DNA of 64,000 nt from Escallonia rubra (lineage: Eukaryota; Streptophyta; Magnoliopsida; Escalloniales; Escalloniaceae), in NCBI GenBank assembly GCA_033065855.1, contig JAVXUO010000399.1, forward strand, positions 74,501 through 138,500, read 5' to 3'. The notes below the pieces were generated by a model that was given only the letters and a program-made list of their open reading frames with translations, made no database searches and was not told the origin of the DNA. Made by a program: the position numbers and the translations under genes. The first letter of the stretch is position 1; each line of letters begins with the position of its first letter. This document shows, in pieces, positions 1 through 11,949 of this stretch.

Positions 1-132
1 GAATGGCCCATTCTCAACAATATCCCACATCTCATAGTCTTGAGATTCTAAATAGATTTTCATCTTAACTTTCCACACACTATAGTTGGTCCCATTAAAC
101 AATGGAGGCCTAGTGGTAGAACTACCCTTCAT
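1..132 (-). CDS. Ty1/copia gag N-terminus, cut by window edge
   Basis: Read on the minus strand from an ATG at 132, this is an uninterrupted 44-codon frame that leaves the window at base 1. It shows the typical copia Gag opening: a Pro-Pro-Leu-Phe-x-Gly-x-Asn-Tyr-x-x-Trp block followed by Lys-Met-x-Ile-Tyr-Leu and Tyr-Glu-Met-Trp. In plant copia elements this Gag packages element RNA in cytoplasmic particles. A primer binding site and an LTR follow immediately on its 5' side, which fixes the orientation. Only the start is visible, so it is unknown whether the element is intact beyond the edge. Confidence 0.85.
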   Translation of the reverse strand, partial: MKGSSTTRPPLFNGTNYSVWKVKMKIYLESQDYEMWDIVENGPF

Positions 133-195
133 TCCCCCAATGTAAGTCAGTATCGATTAACTCTCTTGGCGTTACCCAATATAACAAGAGTCGAG

Positions 196-207
196 GCTCT
201 GATACCA
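196..207 (-). other. Primer binding site for initiator tRNA-Met (copia)
   Basis: Read on the minus strand these 12 bases are TGGTATCAGAGC, the classic complement of the 3' end of plant initiator tRNA-Met. It lies between the gag start at 132 and the LTR edge at 210, as expected for the 5' end of a copia element. Minus-strand cDNA synthesis would start here. Confidence 0.9.
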
Positions 208-209
208 CT

Positions 210-1490
210 TGAAACCAATAAAATAACCCTAGAGGGGGGGGGGTGAATAGGGTGTTAAGACTACTTTAAAAAATAACAACCAACAAACCTCAATCTCAAT
301 AACTCAAATAAACCAACAACCAATCTCAACACAAATGTAAAACGATAAAGTAAAGAGATAAGGGTTTAGAGATACTTGACAAGGAGAATTGAATGGTTCG
401 GCTTGATATACCCACAAGCCTACGTCCACCCCTTCAAGGAAGTCCCTTGAAAGGCCCTAGAATCCACTAGTATGATCTTCCTTACGGGTCAAGATCGAAC
501 CTCTTACAATCCCTTGATGCTATGCCCACATCAAGAACAAGCTTTGACAAACCCAAAGCTCCAAAGCTTGACAACCCCAAGCTTTGATACAAGAACCTTT
601 CAATGAAGAAATGTGTACAAGATTTCACTCTCAATAAGTAGATGAGTACAAGTTGAAGCACTAGAACAAGAGAGATGAGTGTATGATGACTTATGAAAGT
701 GTATATCTCTCTAATGTAAGCTCACAATAAATGATCTCTTGAAAAGGATGAGAAATCAATGAAAACAAGAGAGATTTGAACAATTGCTTTGATCTTTGAG
801 AATATGAAAGATAGGAGAGCTTTGAATGCAATTGATGAATGAAAACTATGCCCAAGAATAGTATTTATAGAGGTGGGAATAAATATGACCGTTTGGGGTT
901 AGGTAGGGCATTAAATGCGCCAAACGGTAAATGCAGTCGACTATAATGTCCCATTTCAGTCGACTGTAACCCAAGAGTAGCCGTTGGAAATTCAAATTTC
1001 CAACTTACAGTCGACTGTAATCCATTGCAGTCGACTGTAATAGTCTACTGGAAGTATTGCAGTCGGCTGCATTCCAATGCAGTCGACTGTAATACCTCAC
1101 TGCCCAACTTGCAGTCGACTGCATTCCAATGCAGTCGACTACATTCCTGAAAATGCAGTTTCCTTATTTTTAAAGCATGACAAACTTTTATGCATGCAAG
1201 GGAAACCTATGGGCAAGTTATAGGTATACAGTCATCGTAACGATCATCTCTATATGTCTAGTTTACAAAGAAGGAAATAAAAGCATGAAAACTTCAATCG
1301 ACGAATTCCTTCTTTGATGCGTTCCGTTGAGAGTCTTTGACCGTGTTGCTCGTCTAATAATCCGTTTGCATGGTAATGAGATTGTTCCTATTGCTTCATC
1401 AACTCAATGCATGTTAGACAGCATAATCATCAATGTTAGTTATCATCAAAATCAAATATAATCCTAGGTTAAATAACCGTAGGGTTAACA
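210..1490 (-). repeat. Ty1/copia 5' LTR, about 1.28 kb
   Basis: The edge next to the primer site is clear: TG at 210-211 on the plus strand, i.e. a CA terminus in element sense. The far edge is placed at a CA at 1489-1490 by analogy and is uncertain. A poly-G run lies at 233-242. A related LTR sits at 56940-57105 plus 58693 onward. Between about 930 and 1150 the LTR carries eight spaced copies of a motif built on the palindrome CAGTCGACTG. ORFs inside it have no coding signature. Confidence 0.7.
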
Positions 1491-4293
1491 ACAAGCTTAC
1501 AAAACTTCTTAAACTTAAACTGTTAAAACATAAGTTCTTTACAAACTCGAGTCCTTATGAAAACAAGGTGAAAGTATCGACCCACACAGGGGTCTCACTA
1601 CACTGTAGTGGCAGGCTTACCGGATCCTCACATAGACTCTAACCTATTCACGAACCTGCTACAACTTATCCTCACCTGCAAAAGGGAGCGAAACGAAGGG
1701 TGAGCTTTTGAGAGCTCCGTAAGGTCGTACAAGGACTACAAAAAATTACAACACGATTTTCGAGAATCCAACGACAATGATTTTCAGAACGATCAAAATT
1801 CATCATAAATAAGGTACCAAAATCGCCAAATACAATCACAATGGGTCCCAAAACAATCAATAAAAGATCCTTTTCAAAGTCATCAATTCCAAGATACGAT
1901 GATGGTTTTTCAAAGGATTTCAAAACGTACACAGATCATTTGAGACAGTTCTTTCCAAAATACACTGAAGATATCCCAAAAAGATTTCAACACGAGCACA
2001 AATTATTTCAGAGAATACTTTCCAGTCATTTCTGTAATAGTCATGGCAATATACAGAGCAGATAAAATCAAAAATCAATGTTGATCCTAGGTGATTGCAA
2101 TGCCATTCCGGCAAGCTAACAGAGTGTACACATGCATGATGTACCAGAATATAATTACTAGTCCCATTAGGTACTAGCTTGCCTTCCATACAGGATTCAG
2201 ACCAGCCTTATACCGCCTCCCCACAGAACAGATACCCAGGTCAACACAAAAAAATCAACAATATCAATGAGCATTCACATAAGCTCAATTCCTAAAATCA
2301 GATCGAATTTCAATAACTATTTTATACCGAGATAAGTCATCATTCAGAATTTCAGAAGAAAATCACAAATAAACAGCAAAATGATTGCGAATAGTTATCG
2401 AATTTAGGCACAACAATTTGAAAGAACATATACAAACAATTATCAACTTTGCTCGACATGCAATAACAAGCGAGTATCACAAGATTTCCAAATAATCGAT
2501 TCAGGTTCAACATTGGGGTTTTTGGGCAATAAAATGTTGATATCAAGGCATAATTCAGAGTTCGCCATTAGCCATAAGTTGTTCAAATGAGTACTTACGA
2601 GTATGAGTTATCAAAATAAGGGTTCAGACGAAAGTCCTTACCCAGGGTTAAGATAGAATCCCTTACCTGGGTCTGCAGTTAAATTATCTAACCGGAAGTC
2701 TTTGACTTTAACCTAAACGAAATAATTAAATCGTCAGAATACAGTCTACAGTACAATATTATAACTTAATACGGACTCACACATACTCCAAAAATGAACC
2801 TCCCTCACCGCGTACGTAAAATTATCGAAATGCCATTAGATGTAAAATTACCAAAATATCCCTCTCGGTCTTAAATCACCGGCCTTCCTGTAAGTAGAAT
2901 CACTATAATAACCTTACCGTACGCAATTTTACCCAAAAATACCTTTCTTAGGTCAAATTACCAAAATATCACTTCGGGGTGGTAAATTACCAAAATACCC
3001 ATGGAGGTTTTTAGCACCAGAAGAATCCCAAAACATCTTAAAAATGCTATTTTAAGCATCCTGATGTTATTTCTGGACTAATAAGTATTTTAAAAAAAAT
3101 TTGCCTGAATATTCTGAACCGGTGTCCGAACTGATCGCTAAAAGGCCAATTTCGCGAAAAATATCCATCGATCTCGGAATGGCATAAAATTTTAGATAAT
3201 GAATCATATCAGTAAAATAAGATTTTTCTAAAATTTTTAGATCAAAATAGTTTGGTTTGCTATGCTAAATAATTCAATAAATTTCTTTAATTGGTACCCC
3301 AAATTAGAGCCCTTCGTGGACACCGAAAATTCTTGAAAATTTTCAAAGCGTAGGTCTCGTATAAATATTGGGGTTTACAGTTTTGTATGTGGTCTAGTTT
3401 TGACCCTAGATATTTATAAAAATTCATGGAAGACTACCTAAAATATTTTTATACTTTTAGCGACAATCTGCAGTCCAACCTTAATTATCACTACTGAACG
3501 TTATTGTTCATCATCCCTGTTGGACAGCCAATTCCTCAGTTAAACACACTCACAAACCCCACTTCAGTGACACCCCTACACTATTCCCCACCTGAACACA
3601 CATTAAAACACCTACCCCCACACTCATACACCTAATATACACACATATACACCTACATATGCTTAGAACACACATATTCGCACAAGAACCCACACACGCG
3701 CGCAGCAAACACACACTAGCTACACCCAAAATACCCACCAAGCCATACTAAATCACACCAAAGAAAAGTAGAGGAATAACCTCAAGAATCCGTGCTTAAT
3801 CCTCTCAAGAATTCACTGTCTGAAATGCCTCTTCTTCCCCATGCTTAATTCCTCTTTCTGCTTTTTTTTTCCTCCCCTGTTTTCTGTTTATTCTTCTTTG
3901 TTCCTATTTTGTTCTTCCTGAAATTCACTTTTGTTTCTCTTTTTTTTCTTTCTTTTGTTTCTTTCATTTGCTTTTATGACATTTGTCCTTATTTTATATT
4001 AAATCCAGATTAGTCATCATCAAAGAGAGAGAGAGAGAGGTGGCAACTACACATAATCTGATTTCTAAGATTTTGACACTTAATGCCAATTTCCCCAAAA
4101 TTACAAATTAACTCCCACAAATTTCCATAATTGCACAATAACTCCAAATTTTGCAAAATTTACATTTTCGTCCTAAAATCTTTTTAAGCTCATATGCCTA
4201 CTAATACCCGAGCATTGCTAAACTTTAACGCTCGTTTATTTTTGGGAGCACATATAGTCATTTTAAATCGCTCTTAAAGTTCGGGATATTACA
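1491..4293 (-). repeat. Ty3/gypsy-type LTR, left end not resolved
   Basis: The right edge is sharp: on the minus strand it starts TGTAATATCCCG at 4293 and viral sequence begins at 4294. Inside are blocks of alternating 'no interference' type text (repeated AAATTACCAAAATA around 2835-3000) typical of long chromovirus LTRs, plus an A/C-rich stretch (3540-3770), pyrimidine tracts (3830-3990) and a GA tract (4025-4038). The left boundary with the copia LTR is a guess. No gag or pol coding is visible, so it is either a solo LTR or the edge of an element continuing outside the window. The short ORFs here look random. Confidence 0.6.
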
Positions 4294-4587
4294 ATGGATG
4301 TGTTAACTTTAAATATCAAAACACAAAGGTACAATATGAGACCGCAAGCTCAAAATTTGGTGCTCATTTATCGCATCTATTACAAAGCTATGACAACTAT
4401 ATGCCCATCTTTCCAGCAAATAGCTGATCCAGGCAAATCAATGATTCTATTTCAGTCTAATCATGACAAAACTAATGTCATGTTACCTCGTCGAATCAAG
4501 TTTAATGAACTTACTCCTCCAGAAGACTGGGTGATTGAAAACAGAGCTTTTCATCGTCAAGTCAATCCCCAGATAACAAAAAATTGA
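4294..4587 (+). pseudogene. EPRV A: movement protein, C-terminal fragment
   Basis: A 97-codon open frame begins exactly at the LTR edge. Its first 15 residues match the end of the movement-protein fragment in block B (13706-14161, minus), so the gypsy LTR has cut the 30K-superfamily movement protein here. Such proteins enlarge plasmodesmata for cell-to-cell spread. The N-terminal two thirds are absent from block A. The frame ends at a TGA at about 4587; the next 280 bases are viral-looking Ser/Pro-rich linker with no long open frame. Not functional. Confidence 0.75.
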
Positions 4588-4864
4588 TCATATTATTGAA
4601 ACTCCTGAAGGAAATGTCAAAATCCATTTTTGCCAGCCATAAATATCTTCTCAGAGTTATAAAATTCTCCAGTCTAATAACTCTGATCAACATGTAAGAC
4701 ATTCATGCTCATCAATTCCTAATACTAGATTCCAATCCTGTCAGTCTAGTGCATATCAGTCACATCCTCCTAGTATGAGTTCTAGTCCTACATACATGGA
4801 ACCAAAGATCATTTTCCAAGGTATCTGAAACAATAATTCTTCAGTTCCAGAAAGAACTTATACA

Positions 4865-5383
4865 GTGGAAATTCCTCTTACTGAGACTCCCTCTTTTTCA
4901 AATCAAAATCGAAATACTTATGATCCTTCTCTGCATGATTTTGATTATAACAAACCTAATGTTCTTGTCGTTGATGATTTTCAAATTGATTATGACAACG
5001 TCAATAAAGAATTTTATTTTTCTTACAATACCAGAAATCGTGTCTGGTACCGTCTCAACTTTTCAAAGGAACAAAGATCCCATTATAGGGAATTATTTTT
5101 CCAAACTTTAAAAGCCCATAAAACCTACTTTCAATTCTTTGGATGGTTCTATTCTTACTGTTTGGAAAATAATATTGAAATTCTTGAGTACATCAATTTT
5201 CAAAAACAAGTCAATACTTTTCAAAAGATAACCCGTGAATGGTTAATATGGCCTTCATATACAAAACATGAAGGTATTCATCCTCCTTTTAACAAATTTT
5301 CCATGAAGGGTGATATGAATTCCAATTTTTTAGCTACTCATTTAAAACATATTGTTGATACAAGTACCTCCAATTCAACTTGA
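4865..5383 (+). pseudogene. EPRV A: polyprotein segment between movement and coat domains
   Basis: A 172-codon open frame, rich in Asn, Tyr and Phe, with no motif I recognise. Its place between movement protein and coat matches the linker or coat N-terminal extension of a petuvirus-like polyprotein. It overlaps the following coat frame (5352 onward) in a different phase, so a frameshift near 5352-5383 joins them in the ancestral virus. The ATG at 4865 is probably internal, not a real start. Confidence 0.55.
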
Positions 5384-6854
5384 TCATGTTAGTGCAAGTG
5401 AAATTCAGTCAATTACTGTGCTATCAAATTATTCAAATATCATTTTGAATACAATCGGTGAACAGACCACCAGAATTGAAGACACCATTCATCGTGTCAA
5501 AGACATTATTTCTGATTTCTATAGCAAGATGCAACCTCCCAAGGGCATTACTGAGAATGTCTTCAATGCTTCCTCTGGATTCGATTTAGCTTCCACCAGT
5601 TCTTCCATTTCTGAAAAAATTGAACAACCTTTAGTAAAACCCTCTATCATCGAGTTAGATAGTAAGTTCAAGTTAGGTCCTAGTGATCCGAGCAATGAAT
5701 TCCTTATGGAATTAGTGTCCAAATTAGGACAAATCAAAACTCCCAAAGAAAGGTACCCCAAAGTTAAATCTCCTCAGTCTTCTCCTAGAAATATTAACAC
5801 TATAAGAGAAATAGATCATTCGATTACTGAATCTGAGGTTGATCATGATGACCTAGAGCAGCAATTTGTCACAGCCATAGGAACTTCCAACCCTAGGCCA
5901 CCTTTGAGAAATTATTATCCTCGACCTATTCACGTCGACATGCAACTTGAAGAGAAGAATTTTGCTATCCGATCTTCCTTCAATGGATCCTCCATCTATG
6001 AGTGGAATCTTGATGGTATGACTGACTATCAGATCATTAGCTTTCTTCAACATATGCTTATGGGCGCCAATAGTGCTCACTATCGAAACCCCGGAGAAAA
6101 TGAAGTATCTATAGCTAGATACTTGATAGCCGATTTTACTGGCCAACTCTGCGGATGGTGGAATCATTACCTTACTCCCACTAACCAAAATAGTATCCTT
6201 AACTCTATCAAGGTTGAGCCTAACGGCACTCCTATCCAAGTCAATCGTCAAACCCAGTCAGACGCAATCACCACTTTAGTCACTGCTATAACCAAACATT
6301 TTGTGGGCAATGCTAATACCGTCCTTGAAAGAGGAAGATAACTCATAATCAACCTTAGATGTCCCACACTCACTCATTTTAGATGGTAAAAGGATGTCTT
6401 CCTAACCAAACTTTACCAAATATGTGATGCCCAACAAGATTTCTGGAAAGAACGCTTTATAACAAGTCTTTCTTCTATCTTTGGTGAACGTGTTGAAACC
6501 CGCATTAGAAACAAACACAATGTTGCTCTGCCATTTTCTCTATATACTTTTGGAGAATTAATTAGCAAGATATGCGCTGAAGGACTAGTCTTATGTAATG
6601 ACATCAAGCTTAAGAATAAGCTTAAGAAAGAACACAAGATAGGAAGAACAGAGCTAGGACAGTTATGTTACCAATGTGGTTATAATAACCTTTATGTTCC
6701 CAATTACGGGAAAAAAGAAAAATCTTCCAAGTCTAGGAAACCTTTTAGGAGATCTAGATTCTCTAAAAATTATAGGAAAGAGGAGCCTTCAAAACCTTCC
6801 AAAAAATTCACAAAACAAAAGTATCCTAAACATAAAAAAATTCTCCAAATCTAA
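5352..6854 (+). pseudogene. EPRV A: coat protein region with two in-frame stops
   Basis: One reading frame runs from 5352 to a TAA at 6852-6854, broken only by TAA at 6339-6341 and TAA at 6387-6389. The centre carries the coat-like signature of an Ile-Tyr-Glu-Trp-Asn block and, about 60 residues on, Phe-Thr-Gly-Gln-Leu-x-Gly-Trp-Trp. The end is Lys/Arg-rich (about 6690-6850) with a Cys-x2-Cys pair (about 6667), as expected of a nucleic-acid-binding coat C-terminus. The coat forms the icosahedral capsid around viral DNA. A slip in an A-run near 6833-6842 separates it from the CCHC frame. Confidence 0.7.
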
Positions 6855-7548
6855 AGTCATCTGCCACAAATGTGGTAAACCTGGTCATTATGCTAATAAA
6901 TGCTATACCAAAAAGAAAATAAATGAACTTGTAATTGATGAAGGACTCAAAAAACAATTAAGTGCTATCCTCCTCAATTCTTCTGATTCTGAAACTGATT
7001 CTACTAATGAATTAAATATTATTGATGAAGATGTCCAAAGTTCTAGCAGCTCCTCCAGACAAGACCATTGTTCTGATCAAGAAGCTGAGTGTCATGAATG
7101 TAGTAGTAAAATTGATTGCTACAAAGCAATTCTTGATATGAATGGCTTAAATATTAATGTCATCGCTTCTGAAGAATCTATAATCCTTGATCTTCTAGAC
7201 AAGATTGATGATCCTGAGAGAAAGAAACAGGTCATCTTCAAATATATTCATGGTGCTCAAAATTACTCTGTACCTAGCCAATCACAACAATTACCTACCA
7301 TAGGTAAAACTTTTAATTTTTCTGAAGTTATGAACAGATAGCAAGCAGTAGAACAAAAACATCCTACTATTCAAGACCTCCAAAGTGAAATCCTTATCCT
7401 CAAAAGAGAAATGAGAACTCTTGCTGACCGTATTTCTCTCCTTGAATCTCACAACCATGAAGAAGTCTTTAGTGAATGGGAAGGGTATCTTAAACCAAAT
7501 TATAATTATGTCCCTAATCCTGAAACCAACCCTCCAAACCATTTTTGA
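6840..7548 (+). pseudogene. EPRV A: CCHC zinc knuckle and coiled-coil region
   Basis: This frame contains Cys-His-Lys-Cys-Gly-Lys-Pro-Gly-His-Tyr-Ala-Asn-Lys-Cys (about 6868-6909), a perfect C-x2-C-x4-H-x4-C nucleocapsid knuckle that binds viral RNA during packaging. An acidic, Ser-rich stretch follows, then a TAG at 7339-7341. The same frame continues after it with a heptad-like segment (about 7345-7460) and stops at a TGA near 7546. The aspartic protease frame then takes over in another phase. The knuckle itself is intact; the gene is not. Confidence 0.8.
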
Positions 7549-8344
7549 TGATCCTAACCAAGAAATTCTTAATCTTGATAAAGTTACCTTTCAAAAATGG
7601 TATGTAGGTATCAAAATTGTTATAAATCAGGACTTCATCTTTGAAGGTATAGCTCTTGTTGATTCCGGAGCAGATCTCAATTACATTAGGGAAGGGATTG
7701 TCCCAACGAAATATTGTGAAGCTATCAAACAAGCCATCGCCACTACTGATTCTAGCAGGATGAAAATCAATTACAAAATCTCCGATTCTTTGGTTTGCAA
7801 TAGTGGTATCTGCCTTAAAGCCCATTTCATTGTAGTTCGTGGGCTTAGTCAATCCATTATACTAGGAGCACCTTTCCTGTCTCTTCTAAACCCCATGACC
7901 ATCAATGATAAGGGTATTTACTCCAATGTCATGGGCCAAGACATCTGTTTCAAATTTATCAATCCTCCTCAGGAACAAGTTATTCATTCTCTCAAGAAGG
8001 AACTTATTTTTCGACAAAATCAAATTTGCTTCTTGAAGGAAGATCTCAAATTTCAAAAAATTAATCGATATCTTAGTCAAGAAAAAGAAAAGATTAAAAC
8101 TTTCCAAAATAAATTGGAATCTGAAATCTGTGCTGAAGTCTCCAATGAATTTTGGTATCGTAAGCAACATAATATTGAATTACCTTATGAACCTGATTTT
8201 AATGAAAGGAATATCCCGACTAAAGCTCGCCCTTTCCAAAGGAGTCAAAAACTCCTTGCACATTGCAAAAAAGAAATACAAGATCTTTTAGACAAAAATC
8301 TTATTAGCAAAAGTTACTCCTCTTGGTTTTGTCGTGCTTTCTAG
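7421..8344 (+). pseudogene. EPRV A: aspartic protease and start of reverse transcriptase
   Basis: Within this 307-codon frame is Leu-Val-Asp-Ser-Gly-Ala-Asp (about 7656-7676), the D-S-G-A active site of a retroviral-type aspartic protease, which would cut the polyprotein. A coiled-coil-like linker follows (about 7990-8130). The last part opens the RT domain. The frame ends at a TAG at 8342-8344; sequence on both sides of this stop is RT-like, so it is an inactivating mutation. The real coding begins near 7530; the ATG at 7421 is only the first in an open stretch. Confidence 0.8.
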
Positions 8345-9450
8345 ATCAATAAGCACGCTGAAAAGGAATGAGGAGTGCCTCGTCTTGTTATAAATTATAA
8401 ACCGCTAAACAAAGCTTTGAGATAGATTCGTTATTCGATCCTAATAAAAAATATTTGCTAAATAGGCTCAATAAAGCCATTATTTTTTCAAATTTTGATA
8501 TGAAATTTGGATTTTGGCAAATCCAAATCAATGAAAAAGATCAGTACAAAATTGCTTTTACCGTACATTTGGCCACTTTGAATGGAATGTAATGCCTTTT
8601 GACTTAAAAAATGCTCCTTCTGAATTTCAAAATATTATGAATGACATCTTTAATCCTTATATGGATTTTTCAATTGTTTATATAGATGACGTTCTTATTT
8701 TTTTCCAATTTATAAATCAACATTGGAAACATCTGAATACTTTCCTTAAAGTCATTAAACATAACGGCTTAGCTGTTTCTACTAAAAATATACGTTTCTT
8801 CCAAACCAAAATTAGATTTCTTGGTCACAACATTGAAAGTGGATCAATTATTCCCATTGACAGAGCATTTTAATTTGCTTCTAAATTTTCTGATGAAATT
8901 AAGAAGAAAACTCAATTGCAGAGATTTTTAGGAAGTTGTAAATATATTGCAGACTTCTACCAAGACATGTATAAAGATACATAGATTTTATATCAATGTT
9001 TACGGAAAAATCTCAATACTAGTCTATTGACCACACTCAAGTTGTTCGCAGGATAAAGCTTAAAGCTAAATCCCTACCATGTTTGTGCCTCCATTGACCT
9101 GAAGTGTATAAAATTGTTGAAATCGATACTTCTGATTTTGGTTACGGTGGCATCCTAAAACAAAGAATTGAAAATAAAGAACAATTAGTTCGTTTTACTT
9201 CTGGTGTTTGGAATACTACACAAAAAATTTATTCCACTATCAAGAAAGAAATTCTTTCTATAGTTAATTACGTATAGATTGTAAAGCTGATAAAAATGTT
9301 CTTGAAAAGAATGTTAAGAACGTTACTTCAAAACAATTTTTTGCTCGATGACAAGCCTTACTTTATTTTTTTGATTTTCAAATAAAATTTATCAAAGGAG
9401 AAAATAATTATCTTCCTGACTTTTTAACCAGAGATTTTTTGCAGGGAAAA
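8345..9450 (+). pseudogene. EPRV A: reverse transcriptase-RNase H, heavily degraded
   Basis: The RT palm is visible in the open piece 8592-8873, which has Met-Pro-Phe-x-Leu-Lys-Asn-Ala-Pro and the catalytic Tyr-Ile-Asp-Asp (about 8677-8688). Before and after it the frame is broken by stops and shifts. RNase H text appears at about 9115-9270 (a Thr-Ser-Asp-Phe-Gly-Tyr-Gly-Gly block and a Tyr-Ser-Thr-Ile-Lys-Lys-Glu block). Part of the RNase H centre appears deleted near 9275, because the domain resumes with its end (about 9285-9450). These domains once copied pregenomic RNA to DNA; this copy cannot. Confidence 0.8.
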
Positions 9451-9575
9451 TGACTCCTCCCAAATCAAGTTTGCAGGTATCTGGAAAAGGATTACGCCCG
9501 CGCAGTAATATCCGCTACAACTCAAGGCAAATGGAAAAATCTATTGGTTCAATCTCCTCATCCTCCTACAGTGAG

Positions 9576-10159
9576 TAGAGGTGTCAAAAGGGCCGGGCGG
9601 CCCGCGGGCTGGCCCCGCCCGGAAACTGACTAGTAAAGGCCCTAACCCTTAGGGCCTTGGGCCAGGCCACATTTTTCCCCATATTATCCAGGCCCGGGTC
9701 AAGCCCTAAAAAACGGGCTGGCCCAAAACTGGCCCGTTTTTTAGGGTTGGCCCGGCCCGGCCCTCTTTTGGCCCGAAAACTGGCCCTCTTTTGGCCCTAA
9801 TCTGGCCCAATTTCTGGCCCTACACACAGGCCCTATACCCTGTGACAATTTTATCTTCAATTTGGCCCTACACACACTGTGACAAATTTATCTTCAATTT
9901 AAGTCCATCAATTATTATCACCTTCTACCGTAAATGATGTATATTGCATATTGTTCTTTAGTATATAAATGACATTTAAACAAAAAAAGAAAGAGTTTGG
10001 TGAAATTTCTTTAACGTTAACTCGATAAAAAGATTTGGACCTATATATCTTTAGACCAAAAAGGGATTAAAAGACTACGACATTTTAAGCCCTAGCATTA
10101 GTAAACCAATTAAGATTTTTTATTTTTTTTGAATATTTGAATGTTAGAAATATTATTGT

Positions 10160-10209
<50 letters not shown>

Positions 10210-10520
10210 GCATGTCTAAGCATTTTTAGTTGATTGCATATATGTATATTACTACATGTACAAAATTTTTGGAAGGAAACCGCAATTTAAGTTTTTAATT
10301 TGAATAACTAGAATTTTTGAAAGGAGAAAAAATAAAATAAAAAAGGGCCCGGCCCAAGCCCGGCCCTAAATATTGGGCCTAGGGCCAGGGCTTGGACTAG
10401 GCCTAGATATCCCATTCATTTGGCCCGGCCCGGCCCAATTTCACCCTACTTGGCCTGGCCCCAGCCTTTTTTCACGTCAGGCCCTCTGGGCCGGCCCAAC
10501 CCGGCTCATTGACACCTCTA
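9576..10520. mobile_element. Non-autonomous hAT element inside EPRV A
   Basis: The ends are perfect inverted repeats, TAGAGGTGTCAA at 9576-9587 and TTGACACCTCTA at 10509-10520. They are flanked by identical 8-bp target duplications ACAGTGAG at 9568-9575 and 10521-10528. Sub-terminal regions are packed with GGCCCGGCCC-like repeats on both sides, a common feature of plant hAT MITE-like families. A (CA)n(TA)n microsatellite sits at about 10160-10208. No transposase is encoded, so movement would need a partner in trans. It separates two parts of one viral frame, so it came after viral integration. Confidence 0.93.
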
Positions 10521-10528
10521 ACAGTGAG

Positions 10529-11628
10529 GACATGTTCGAAACTTCCGCAAACAATACCCATTCTAATTTATGGGATGTCATCATCATAGAAGATGAAAAG
10601 ACTAATCTACCACATATCGAGGTGACAAATAATTATCTCAACAAGAATTGGGCAATTCTCTAACGTGCTTATGGCAAATTCAGGGAATATTATAAAGAAA
10701 TTCTTCGAGTAACAAAATTTGCCATCTTTACACATAATTATGAGAAGGATTCTCCCTCATATCATAATTATGGAGAAAGTTCTTCTCCATACCAATTTTC
10801 TAAATTAGAAATTTTAAAATTTGTACCAAAGAGACATCGGAGAATTGACTCCACAAGGACAAGGGACCTTCTTCTACATATCTCTCCACGTTACTTCAAT
10901 TATTTTGATTACATTGATGCTTGAAACAATATTTTGTTTTATCAGAATCCCAGGCATAAACACTCCTGGTTTCTTTTCTTCTCCAGAGCTTTTGATGGAA
11001 TATTCCCAAATTGGGTTGGGGACTGGTGGTTCCAATTTGGGCCTGAAATTGAAGAATGGTCTCCGCAAATTACAAATGCATATGAATTATATGCTTCAAT
11101 GGTTAAAGGGGAACAACCCAGATTGCGATTTACCGCATAATTCAATATTCCTTGGATCTGGCAATATGCCATACAAAAGGGTAATGGAACCCTTGAATGT
11201 CCACCAAGATTGGTTAGACAATTTGGTTCCAAATGGTGGCCTAAATTCAATTATGACCACTACACAATCGATGCAGTAATTCAAAAGTTTCCAGTCTTAA
11301 TGGTAACAAAAAAATAGGCAACTCAGTCCAACTAACAGTACTAAAGCTCTCATGTCGGAAGCAGAATTTTCAAGACGAAAAAATGAGATCATTTTGAGAC
11401 TTGCTAAAATACTTAAATAAGACAGAATTATTTCAGGCTATTGCTATAGAACCCCTCAACATGGAGAAAGACAATAATAATAATTCAAGTGAAGAAACTC
11501 AGAATAATTCGGACAAAGAATCTGATGAGATTATGATAGACAGTGAGTCCAGCAAGAGAGTCTCCCGGCAGAATTCTATCCATAGGGATCTCAAATTGAA
11601 ACAGATTGAACAATTCCCCCTACTATAA
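10529..11628 (+). pseudogene. EPRV A: downstream ORF after RNase H, degraded
   Basis: Viral sequence resumes after the hAT element. Open pieces include a part of 10373-10663, 10821-11279 in more than one phase, and 11401-11628, whose 75-codon end is acidic and Ser/Asn-rich. The centre has an unusual Trp-rich core (about 10960-11260, with Trp-Val-Gly-Asp-Trp-Trp). The same C-terminal end is recognisable in block B at about 15045-15163. I do not recognise a function; position and length fit the second ORF found in some petuvirus/florendovirus-like genomes. Confidence 0.6.
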
Positions 11629-11890
11629 ATGGGGAATCTATTTTTTTAAGAAAAGACAAATTCTCCAATGCTTTTTAAAAGCAAAAGTGGCAAATATGCA
11701 TGGTGTGCTAGAATGCTTTATGAAAAGCACGAGAGGAATGCTTTATGGAAAGCAAAAAGAAGAAAAGATAACGTTACAAGTCTGATCGACTCCACCACAT
11801 ATCCAGGACACGCGGCCAACATCATCATCAAACTATGGTTTCTTTAATAAAAATAACCAGAGTTTCTTTTCTAACCATAGTTTCTGGTTG

Positions 11891-11900
11891 TCTATATAAT
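11891..11900 (+). promoter_or_regulatory. Pararetroviral promoter TATA box, block A
   Basis: TCTATATAAT sits downstream of the last viral ORF and upstream of the leader, as in other caulimovirid pregenomic RNA promoters. The same box is in block B (14783-14793, minus). Block A has a Mutator-like element about 50 bp downstream, so any transcript from here would run into it. Confidence 0.7.
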
Positions 11901-11949
11901 GGGCCTTTTCCCATTGTTAGGGGCAAACATTAGACAATTCAGAAAATTT

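Noticed and set aside
10373..10530. Pro/Gly-rich N-terminal part of the 96-codon ORF at 10373
   Set aside because: This part is the GGCCC-rich end of the hAT element; only codons after 10528 are viral.
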